A stretch of DNA of 6,364 nt from JAWXUK01 sp044432725 (GTDB lineage Bacteria > Bacillota > Clostridia > Oscillospirales > Oscillospiraceae): the NCBI GenBank assembly GCA_044432725.1, contig JAWXUL010000074.1:1-6364 (forward strand), given 5' to 3'. A program made the position numbers and the translations under genes. Under the pieces are notes generated by a model, which made no database searches, had not been told where the DNA came from, and saw only the letters and a list, made by a program, of their open reading frames with translations. Each line of letters starts with the position of its first letter. Within the stretch, counting starts at the first letter, position 1. Shown piece by piece: positions 1-4,938 of the stretch.

Positions 1-589
1 CAGAATCACGGTCATATTTGTGTCTTTTTTTCATGGACTTCAAGATGGGCATTAAATCTGCCATTAAAATATGATTGAAGTGATTATCCACTGTTTGCTC
101 CGCCACTTCCAAGGTGCGTAAGTACAATTCATGCTTCGGTGGGTCAAACTCTTTCACAATCTGCTTTTTCACGTCATTTATCGTACCATTCAAGGAATTT
201 ACCATCATGGAAATAAGACCCTCTACATACACTTCCATATCCGTAAGAAGCACAGGAAATCCCTTGTGTTCCATCAGTTCCGAAAGAAAATACCAGTTTA
301 TTTCCTCATTCTCAATCATTTCCATTGCTCTATCACTTAATTCCAGTGGGTATTCCCTTGGACTTAGGTGTTTTTTTGTGCCTATCAGTCCCAACAGATA
401 GTCCGTGGACACATCAAAAAACTTTGCCAACTTTACTAAGTTTACATGGCTAATGTCATGCTCTTTGGTTTCGATATTGCTGATGGTGGACTTTGACACT
501 TTTATAATGTCAGCAAGTTCCTCCTGTGATAACTCCAGTCGCTCACGTTCCAAACGGATTCTATCGCCAATACTACCCTCAACTGCCAT
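1..589 (-). CDS. XRE-family helix-turn-helix transcriptional regulator (C-terminus cut by window edge)
   Basis: Reading leftward from ATG at 589-587, the frame stays open for 196 codons to the window edge. Residues about 10-66 form a classic HTH_3/XRE domain: RxRLERERLELSQEELA, then the recognition helix region KVSKSTISNIE, then LVKLAKFFDVSTDYLLG. Residues 68-196 are a non-enzymatic, charged, probably helical C-terminal region that I do not recognise; such regions often serve for dimerisation or sensing. The start is supported by GGAG at 601-598, 8 nt upstream, and by an extended -10 promoter. The gene is divergent from the excisionase-helicase operon, the usual position of a repressor controlling a mobile element's early genes. 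That role is inferred. The plus-strand reading frames across this region are shadows of this gene. The HTH assignment is firm; the target and inducing signal are unknown. Confidence 0.93.
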   Translation of the reverse strand, partial: MAVEGSIGDRIRLERERLELSQEELADIIKVSKSTISNIETKEHDISHVNLVKLAKFFDVSTDYLLGLIGTKKHLSPREYPLELSDRAMEMIENEEINWYFLSELMEHKGFPVLLTDMEVYVEGLISMMVNSLNGTINDVKKQIVKEFDPPKHELYLRTLEVAEQTVDNHFNHILMADLMPILKSMKKRHKYDRDS

Positions 590-619
590 AAAGACCACTC
601 CTTTTTCATTCGTCACTAT

Positions 620-648
620 ATTATACCACGATTCTTTCCCCTTTTCTA
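620..648 (-). promoter_or_regulatory. Extended -10 promoter for the XRE regulator
   Basis: On the minus strand there is a perfect TATAAT (625-620) preceded by TGG, giving the extended -10 motif TGnTATAAT. A weak -35, TAGAAA (648-643), lies exactly 17 bp upstream and matches 4 of 6 consensus bases. Transcription would start near 613, leaving a leader of about 24 nt that contains the GGAG ribosome binding site. This is a sigma-A type prediction from sequence only. Confidence 0.7.
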
Positions 649-721
649 GTGGATTTTGTCGATAGACTGTATTTTTTGAAACAGCTAAGAATCAGAAAAA
701 AGCACTTATCTTCTCCAATAT

Positions 722-834
722 ATTGTCCAAAAAGTTTATATCCAAATGATTGTCTAAAAGAATACAAAAGCTACTCCACTGTGCTACTATTTATCCAGAG
801 TTAAATCCACTTACGAATATTCAACCAAAGCTAC
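722..834. promoter_or_regulatory. Divergent control region with paired direct repeats (possible regulator sites and rightward promoter)
   Basis: The gap between the two divergent genes (590-857) has no gene. It holds ATTGTCCAAAAAG at 722-734 and ATTGTCTAAAAG at 749-760, whose starts are 27 bp apart, and AAAGCTAC at 767-774 and again at 827-834. A weak rightward extended -10 candidate, TGC-TACTAT, sits at 782-790 with no good -35. The repeats are plausible operator sites for the XRE protein or the excisionase-like protein, but nothing in the sequence assigns a binder. No other strong rightward promoter was found, so the operon promoter may depend on an activator. Confidence 0.4.
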
Positions 835-857
835 AGTGAAGAAAGGAACAATTTTTA

Positions 858-1094
858 ATGAAAAAAACAGTTACAAGCAAGGTGAATCTGCTCACCATCA
901 CCCAAGCCAGCCAGTTAGTCAATGGCTTAACCACTTACCGTATCCGTCAACTTTGCCAGTCAGGAGAACTCCCCAGCTTCAAATCAGGCAATAAATGGCT
1001 CATTCAAGAGGACGTACTTCTGGACTATATCCGTACACCCATGAATCCTAGAAACACCACCACGGACAACACAGAAGCCGAAAAGGAGGACTAA
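858..1094 (+). CDS. Excisionase-like / MerR-type winged-helix DNA-binding protein
   Basis: The 78-aa product carries one small DNA-binding domain (residues about 12-58). It reads LLTITQASQLVNG, then TTYRIRQLCQSGELPSFKSG, then NKWLIQEDVLLDYI, which is the pattern of the HTH_17/excisionase (AlpA, Xis) family: a helix-turn-helix followed by a short beta wing with the K-W-I strand. The tail (61-78) is polar and acidic and probably disordered. AAAGGA at 842-847 precedes the ATG by about 10 nt. Its stop codon TAA (1092-1094) overlaps the start of the helicase gene, so the two are co-transcribed and probably translationally coupled. Family members either bend DNA to direct excision by the element's recombinase or act as transcription or replication regulators. 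The proximity to the helicase gene rather than the recombinase makes a regulatory or replication-linked role equally possible. Confidence 0.82.
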   Translation: MKKTVTSKVNLLTITQASQLVNGLTTYRIRQLCQSGELPSFKSGNKWLIQEDVLLDYIRTPMNPRNTTTDNTEAEKED

Positions 1095-2494
1095 TGCACT
1101 CACAGGAACTTTTGAACTACTTCCACCAAAACAGAATCGCAGATGGCAACTTCTTTCCCCTAAATGACATCGGTATGGCAGGTTTGTTTTATCATGTTTA
1201 CCAAATGCAGTTCTGTTATGTGGTGGAAACCTCCTGTTATTATGCTTTCAACGGCAGACACTGGGTAAAAGATGTGAAGAATCTGGGTATTAAAGAGAAA
1301 AGCAAGGTTTTTGCCTTGAGTTTAGAGCAATACGGCAAAGAAATCCACTCGGAAATGATAGAGAAAATCGGTAAGGGATTGACTTCTCTAAAAAAGAGAG
1401 AAAGTCTAGTCAATGACAGCACTTCCATCAATCCAATGAAATTTTGTGTATTTGACAGCAATAAATACTTATTTAACTGTCAAAACGGCACGTTAGACTT
1501 GGAAACAGGCAATTTCAGACCGCATTCTCCAGTGGACTACATCACAAAGTTATCCAACGTCAATTATAACCCAGAAGTCTGCTGTTTGAGATGGGAAAGT
1601 TTTATCGGTGAGGTTATGCAGAATGACCCTGATTGTATGAGATTTCTCCAAAAAACATTCGGATATGCCCTAACAGGTGATACTTCCCATGAATGTTTCT
1701 TCATTTTTTACGGAAGTACCACCAGAAACGGAAAGTCCACCTGTTGTGAAACCATTTCTCACCTGATGGGTGATTACGCAAGGAATGTACAGCCAGAAAC
1801 TTTGTCAAAAAGCAAGAAAAATGGTTCAAATCCCAGTCCAGACGTGGCTAGATTGCAAGGAATACGGCTTGCAGTGACCCCAGAGCCAGAAAAAGGCTTG
1901 GAATTGAACGTATCTCTTATGAAACAGTTGACAGGTGGGGACAAGCTAACAAGCAGATTTCTCAACGAAAATCCCATTGAGTTTACTCCTGAATTCAAAA
2001 TCATTATGAATACCAACCATCAGCCTAGAATCAGCGATGACACCGTGTTTTCTAGCCATCGAGTGAAGTTAATTCCTTTTGAACGGCACTTTTCAGAGGA
2101 AGAACAAGACAAAAACTTAAAAAATCACTTCCGAGAGCCTGAAAACTTGTCGGGTATTTTCAACTGGATGTTGCAAGGTTATCGCCTTATGAAGCAGGAG
2201 GGATTTCAGCAAACAGGGAAGCTTTTAGAAGCCGTAGAAGAATACCGAGAGGAGAGCGACATTCTTGGGAACTTTGTCCGAGATTGCCTTTCTGTCAGCG
2301 AAAACAACCGACTTCCTACCAAAAGAGTGTACACAATTTATGATATGTGGGCGAAAGATAGCGGTTATCGTCCTATGAGCCTAAAAAATCTTGTGGCAGA
2401 GATGAAAAAAAGATATGATGTCCGCAGAGATTCAGGTGGAAATGTATTGATAGGCTTTGATTTTGTTGCTGAATACAAGAGGTGGTTTTATTAG
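1094..2494 (+). CDS. SF3-type replication helicase (D5/P4 'phage-plasmid primase' family, helicase part only)
   Basis: This 466-aa protein has the D5 N-terminal module at about 120-200 (CQNGTLDLETGNFRPHSP signature) followed by a superfamily 3 AAA+ helicase core. Walker A is GSTTRNGKST at 207-216 with catalytic Lys214. The Walker B region is IRLAVTPEPEKG at 257-268. Motif C is IIMNTNHQP at 303-311 with sensor Asn308. The arginine-finger region HRVKLIPFERHF follows at 322-333. A C-terminal winged-helix-like region occupies about 375-466. P4 alpha-type proteins are much longer because they carry an N-terminal primase domain. That domain is absent here, so this is a helicase/initiator that probably relies on host primase. 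AAGGAGG at 1083-1089 lies 4 nt before the ATG, which overlaps the previous stop codon. Iterons and an A/T tract follow directly downstream, as at origins next to rep genes of phage-inducible islands. The likely role is replication of the excised element. Confidence 0.9.
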   Translation: MHSQELLNYFHQNRIADGNFFPLNDIGMAGLFYHVYQMQFCYVVETSCYYAFNGRHWVKDVKNLGIKEKSKVFALSLEQYGKEIHSEMIEKIGKGLTSLKKRESLVNDSTSINPMKFCVFDSNKYLFNCQNGTLDLETGNFRPHSPVDYITKLSNVNYNPEVCCLRWESFIGEVMQNDPDCMRFLQKTFGYALTGDTSHECFFIFYGSTTRNGKSTCCETISHLMGDYARNVQPETLSKSKKNGSNPSPDVARLQGIRLAVTPEPEKGLELNVSLMKQLTGGDKLTSRFLNENPIEFTPEFKIIMNTNHQPRISDDTVFSSHRVKLIPFERHFSEEEQDKNLKNHFREPENLSGIFNWMLQGYRLMKQEGFQQTGKLLEAVEEYREESDILGNFVRDCLSVSENNRLPTKRVYTIYDMWAKDSGYRPMSLKNLVAEMKKRYDVRRDSGGNVLIGFDFVAEYKRWFY

Positions 2495-2507
2495 TGATGT
2501 TTGCCAA

Positions 2508-2874
2508 ATGTAGGAGTGTAGCAAGTGTAGATGTTTTTTAGTCTAGGTTCACTTGTGCCTATCAGGACGATTTTACTTTCTCATGAATTATTTGCTACAC
2601 TTCCTACACTAAAAATATAAATATATAATAAATATACTAAACCTAGTAATAAATGGCTTAAAACACAGTGTATTTTGAATGAAAAGTAAAATTCCATAGT
2701 GTAGCAACTTTCTTTTTACCTACAGTTTATCTGCACTTAGATGGGATTTCATACACTGATTTGCAAAGGAATACCGACACGATGGAGCTGATATTCTTTT
2801 TCATTTCAAATATTATAGGAATAAACTCCACTTGCTACACGAATAAAGATAAGTCCTACGCAGTGTTTCTACAC
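2508..2874. other. Putative replication origin: iteron cluster around an A/T tract
   Basis: The 9-mer GTGTAGCAA occurs four times with alternating orientation: 2516-2524 (+), 2592-2600 (-), 2699-2707 (+) and 2832-2840 (-). The core GTGTAG occurs three more times at 2525-2530 (+), 2604-2609 (-) and 2869-2874 (-), with degenerate copies at 2508-2513 and 2856-2861. Neighbouring cores in the first two groups are spaced 9 bp apart. Between the second and third groups lies a nearly pure A/T stretch. The cluster starts 14 bp after the helicase stop codon. Iterons flanking an A/T unwinding region beside the helicase gene is the known layout of origins used by SF3 initiators of staphylococcal pathogenicity islands. 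The assignment here is by analogy; the repeats themselves are seen directly. Confidence 0.62.
2610..2640. other. A/T tract, candidate DNA unwinding element
   Basis: Thirty of 31 bases are A or T, the exception being C2637. The tract lies between inverted iteron pairs (2592-2609 on the left, 2699-2707 on the right). This is the composition and position expected for the duplex-opening site of an iteron origin. No gene covers it. Confidence 0.5.
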
Positions 2875-2920
2875 TAAACAGCGAGCCATAAGTGAAAGAT
2901 AGCTGGTGGAATCATTTGTT

Positions 2921-3055
2921 CCTTGCTTTTAATACCGTCTTAAAACACGACGGTATGTCAAAAAAATGTGGCAAGGTACTAGCAAAGTGCGACACCCTTA
3001 TGAAATAAATCGGCTGGCAATGGGATGACAGTTTATTTCATTAAAAACCAGTACC
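2921..3055. repeat. Tandem nested palindromes (structured DNA or RNA of unknown role)
   Basis: Two adjacent two-tier structures can be drawn. In the first, CCTTGC (2921-2926) pairs with GCAAGG (2971-2976) and encloses ATACCGTC (2932-2939) pairing with GACGGTAT (2949-2956). In the second, GGTACT (2975-2980) pairs with AGTACC (3050-3055) and encloses the 10-bp stem ATGAAATAAA (3000-3009) with TTTATTTCAT (3032-3041). The outer stems share two bases (2975-2976), so full pairing of both is mutually exclusive at that junction. None of the hairpins is followed directly by a T-run as an intrinsic terminator would be. Possible roles are a single-strand initiation site, part of the replication origin, or a structured regulatory RNA. 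No known family is recognised. Confidence 0.5.
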
Positions 3056-3125
3056 TCACTACAGGGGAGTGGTTATATTCCATCTTTTTTTACTTATCAA
3101 ATTCAAAGAAAAAAGGAAAGTGATA

Positions 3126-3179
3126 AAATTTGTATGTAACAATTTTACAATTAGGTCTAAGGTCACAAAATACAAATTT
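3126..3179. repeat. 10-bp perfect inverted repeat upstream of a small ORF
   Basis: AAATTTGTAT (3126-3135) and ATACAAATTT (3170-3179) are perfect inverted copies separated by 34 bp. The right arm ends 17 bp before a possible start codon at 3197. It could be an operator or a leader stem-loop. A/T-rich repeats of this length arise by chance fairly often, so confidence is modest. Confidence 0.35.
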
Positions 3180-3196
3180 AGAATCTGGAGGACAAA

Positions 3197-3334
3197 ATGG
3201 CTTTGAGCGTATTCCCATTTTGGGAATGTGCAAAACTCAATAACGTTTTGGGATTGAGTTTATCTGGTGAAACATTTTTGTACTTCAGGAGCAGAATCTT
3301 ACATGGTAGATTTTTGCCGAAATCCCTATTTTGA
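3197..3334 (+). CDS. Possible small ORF (45 aa), unrecognised
   Basis: An ATG at 3197 sits 5 nt after a strong GGAGG (3187-3191) and opens a 45-codon frame ending at TGA 3332-3334. The product begins MALSVFPFWECAKLNNVL and is moderately hydrophobic, with no motif I recognise. It is the only reading frame in the 2.2-kb non-coding stretch that has a convincing ribosome binding site. It runs up to the first oriT-like module, so it may be a decayed leftover of a transfer gene or simply part of that region's conserved DNA. The strength of the call rests entirely on the ribosome binding site. Confidence 0.25.
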   Translation: MALSVFPFWECAKLNNVLGLSLSGETFLYFRSRILHGRFLPKSLF

Positions 3335-3405
3335 TTTTTCAAAAAATCTGAAAACTGAACAAAGTGAGGTGCTGGTCTGTTTGCCATTTATGGTGAAACA
3401 GAAAA

Positions 3406-3535
3406 ATCACACAAGCGACTAAGTGCGTGTGATGGGGGGATTGGGGGTGTCCCCCAACAAGCAAAACGCAACGTTTGGAGGAAACGAGGAACGAGTGAAC
3501 ACCAAGTTGCATTGCTTGCCGATTCTACTTTTCAT
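3406..3535 (+). other. oriT-like module, copy 1
   Basis: In order, this holds a hairpin (ATCACAC 3406-3412 with GTGTGAT 3427-3433), a G/C palindrome TTGGGGG-tgt-CCCCCAA (3441-3457), CCCCAACAAGCA (3452-3463), a small hairpin AAACG-caa-CGTTT (3464-3476), CGAGGAACGAGTG (3485-3497), TGCATTGCTTGCC (3508-3520), ATTCT and TTTTCAT (to 3535). From general knowledge, the block of a GGGG/CCCC palindrome, then CAACAAGC, then GAACGAGTG, then TTGCTTGCC resembles the transfer origins of Tn1549-type MOB-P elements. The match is from memory, not a search. A second copy lies in opposite orientation at 3711-3822. No relaxase gene adjoins it in this window. Reading frames crossing it have no ribosome binding sites and are ignored. 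Confidence 0.6.
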
Positions 3536-3710
3536 TCTAAACTTGTTCTTTTCAACGGCTACTATCATCGTCAAACAGCGACCATTCTTGGAAAAAGAAA
3601 CATCATCACGAGCCAAATACAGCTTCTAAATGGCATTATTATAACCTGCATACGTTATTATCGCAGTCAATTTGTAGATGGAATACTACGAACACTGGCA
3701 AGGCTTTTTT

Positions 3711-3822
3711 ATGAAAAACAGAATTGGCAAGCAATGCACCTGTCCGTACACTCGTTCCTCGGTACTGGTGCTTCTGCTTGTTGGGGAAAATCCCCAAACC
3801 CCTATTGTTGCTGGTCGCAACA
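3711..3822 (-). other. oriT-like module, copy 2, inverted
   Basis: Read on the minus strand, this has the same order of parts as copy 1. A hairpin (TGTTGC 3806-3811 with GCAACA 3817-3822) comes first, then a palindrome TTGGGGA-aaa-TCCCCAA (3781-3797) with the same 7-bp stem and 3-nt loop as copy 1. Next come CCCCAACAAGCA (3786-3775), CGAGGAACGAGTG (3761-3749), TGCATTGCTTGCC (3738-3726), ATTCT (3724-3720) and TTTTCAT (3717-3711). The shared 12-13-mers are identical to copy 1, while stems and spacers differ and keep their pairing. Weaker similarity continues outward: a GAGGTGxTGxTCTG-like stretch lies about 60-75 bp beyond the outer hairpin in both. The function as a transfer origin is inferred from the resemblance and shared layout. 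Confidence 0.58.
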
Positions 3823-4035
3823 CTTCTCTGGTTTTTCAAAAACTATGTTTTCAAAAAAATCCAGAACATCACCTCGCTGTCGCTCAGTTGGAAATTGGGA
3901 ATGACGGACTTTTCAGAATGGGGTACAATGTGATTTTTGAAAAATATCCAAAAGATGAAATGAGGACTTTTCGTAATTTTCAAAACAATAGAAAGATGAA
4001 TATTCCTAAAAATGTGGAAACAATGCTTATCCACT
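3823..4035. other. Non-coding stretch between copy 2 of the oriT-like module and the hairpin repeats
   Basis: I see no gene here. The left part (to about 3900) keeps faint similarity to the outer flank of copy 1 and probably belongs to the same ancestral transfer region. An open frame runs through to the stop at 4077-4079 but has no ribosome binding site, and it begins inside the oriT-like copy, so I do not call it as a gene. Confidence 0.4.
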
Positions 4036-4140
4036 TTTGGAAGTTTGCGATAACTCTTGGTGGAGAAGATTGTTCATAGTAGTAATAAAAACAGATTTGC
4101 AACACTACTGTTTGGGTACAAACAATCCTTGTACACTGGA
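4036..4140 (+). repeat. Hairpin-ending repeat, copy A
   Basis: The left half shares the block CTTGGTGGRGAAGATTRTTC with copies B and C; it translates as LGGEDCS followed by a stop. The right half holds a stem-loop: GTACAA (4116-4121) pairs with TTGTAC (4129-4134) around a loop containing CAATC. Its left flank CACTACTGTTTGGG (4103-4116) is the exact inverse of the right flank of copy C (4600-4613). Confidence 0.6.
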
Positions 4141-4204
4141 TATGGTATAGTGGCTATGTGATTTTTAGTAAGATTGAAAAGATTTTATGTGACCTCATTT
4201 CTAA

Positions 4205-4405
4205 GTCAGTGAAGCTACGGAACATTCTTCCGAACCTTTTGTTGATGTGGCAATATTACAATCTGGCTTATCATCACTTGGAAAAGATGTAGTCTTATTA
4301 TCAGACTTTGCGTATAGTGAGGGGAATAGTGTTGCCATCAAGAAAAAGTATATTTTGAAATTCATTCGTAAACTTGGTGGGGAAGATTATTCAAAGTGCA
4401 AATAG
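4205..4405 (+). pseudogene. Possible gene remnant ending in the repeat motif GGEDYS
   Basis: From just after a stop at 4202-4204, 66 sense codons run to TAG at 4403-4405. The translation ends KFIRKLGGEDYSKCK, and copies A and C of the neighbouring repeat translate to similar ends (KFAITLGGEDCS and KFTHNFGGEDYS). There is no in-frame ATG and no ribosome binding site, so if it was ever coding it has lost its start. I do not recognise the family. It may equally be a chance open stretch. Confidence 0.2.
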
Positions 4406-4466
4406 AAACATCATAAATAACTAGATATTGTACCTAAACAATACTTAGATACAAACCGTAGTACGG
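4352..4466 (+). repeat. Hairpin-ending repeat, copy B
   Basis: It begins TTTTGAAATT, carries CTTGGTGGGGAAGATTATTC at 4373-4392, then CTAGATATT (4421-4429) shared exactly with copy C. The stem-loop pairs 4428-4437 with 4445-4454 (nine of ten pairs, one C-A mismatch) around a loop containing CAATA. It ends with a small CCGT-agt-ACGG hairpin (4456-4466). The stem sequence differs from copies A and C but the fold is kept. Confidence 0.6.
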
Positions 4467-4499
4467 CAAAAATGTCGCAGTTACATTTATAATAAGGCA

Positions 4500-4613
4500 G
4501 TTTTTGAAATTTACACACAACTTTGGTGGGGAAGATTATTCTAGGTACAAACAGAAACAGGATAATAAAACTAGATATTGGGTGTAAGCAATCCTTACAC
4601 CCAAACAGTAGTG
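4500..4613 (+). repeat. Hairpin-ending repeat, copy C
   Basis: It begins GTTTTTGAAATT, carries CTTTGGTGGGGAAGATTATT (4521-4540), and is about 149 bp downstream of the same block in copy B. Its stem is perfect over 11 bp: TTGGGTGTAAG (4578-4588) pairs with CTTACACCCAA (4594-4604) around loop CAATC. No T-run follows, so it is not a typical terminator. The right flank CCCAAACAGTAGTG (4600-4613) is the exact inverse of 4103-4116 in copy A. Confidence 0.65.
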
Positions 4614-4625
4614 GTATTTAATTCG

Positions 4626-4655
4626 ATGAAAGTTCAGGTCAACATTTTCTTTCAT
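4626..4655. repeat. Short inverted repeat upstream of the recombinase operon
   Basis: ATGAAAG (4626-4632) and CTTTCAT (4649-4655) are inverted copies separated by 16 bp, about 70 bp before the start of the 70-aa gene. It could be an operator or leader hairpin, but it is short. No clear sigma-A promoter was found between 4614 and 4725. Confidence 0.3.
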
Positions 4656-4725
4656 TCAAAACAATCTTTCTAACACCCAAATAATGAAGAAGAAACCAAC
4701 AATGAAAATATATGGAGGACAGCCT

Positions 4726-4938
4726 ATGGCAAAAACGAAAACAAAAGTAGTAGTGAAATCTCACTATGTCGGCACAAAATCTATGGTGGAAGTCTTTTCC
4801 CCAGTGCTGAAGCAACAAGTAGAGCAAAGTATTTTACAACAAGTGACCGAAAATAGCGATAAGGACTTGCAAAATACGGAAACTTGTGGTAAGATAATAG
4901 AAAGCAATCTGTTGTCGGAAAGTGAGGACGTATGTTAA
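4726..4938 (+). CDS. Small conserved-type protein upstream of the serine recombinase, function unknown
   Basis: I choose ATG 4726 because GGAGG (4714-4718) lies 7 nt before it; the in-frame ATG at 4684 would add 14 residues but has no good ribosome binding site. The 70-aa product starts with a basic stretch (MAKTKTKVVVKSHYVGTKSM), followed by VEVFSPVLKQQVEQSILQQV, which looks helical, then an acidic, polar tail. No known domain is recognised and there is no signal peptide or membrane segment. Its last 7 bases overlap the start of the recombinase gene (ATG 4932, stop 4936-4938), implying one transcript and translational coupling. Small proteins encoded just before large serine recombinases are common in TnpX-type elements. 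By position it may modulate excision or act as a directionality factor, but this is inference only. Confidence 0.7.
   Translation: MAKTKTKVVVKSHYVGTKSMVEVFSPVLKQQVEQSILQQVTENSDKDLQNTETCGKIIESNLLSESEDVC

Noticed and set aside
114..665. Plus-strand open frames across the left end
   Set aside because: They lie antisense to the XRE regulator on the minus strand, have no ribosome binding sites and resemble no family.
3050..3091. Possible terminator: CACT/AGTG stem followed later by a run of Ts
   Set aside because: The stem is only 4 bp and the T-run starts about 16 bases after it, too far for an intrinsic terminator.
3423..4079. Several overlapping open frames on both strands across the oriT-like region
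   Set aside because: They cross the palindromes and conserved DNA blocks, lack ribosome binding sites, and the similarity between the two copies is at the DNA level and in different frames, not protein level.
4578..4604. Perfect 11-bp hairpin as an intrinsic terminator
   Set aside because: No T-run follows the stem, and the same fold recurs in copies A and B also without T-runs.
4036..4613. Repeats as a CRISPR array or an integron attC cluster
   Set aside because: There are only three copies at irregular spacing (about 317 and 149 bp), the units are long and diverged, and there are no cas genes or integron integrase in the window.
4684..4725. Upstream ATG extending the 70-aa gene by 14 residues
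   Set aside because: There is no good ribosome binding site before 4684, whereas GGAGG at 4714-4718 is ideally placed for ATG 4726.
2495..4725. tRNA or rRNA genes in the non-coding block
   Set aside because: I saw no cloverleaf with T-arm GTTCRANNC and no rRNA-like sequence on either strand by eye.
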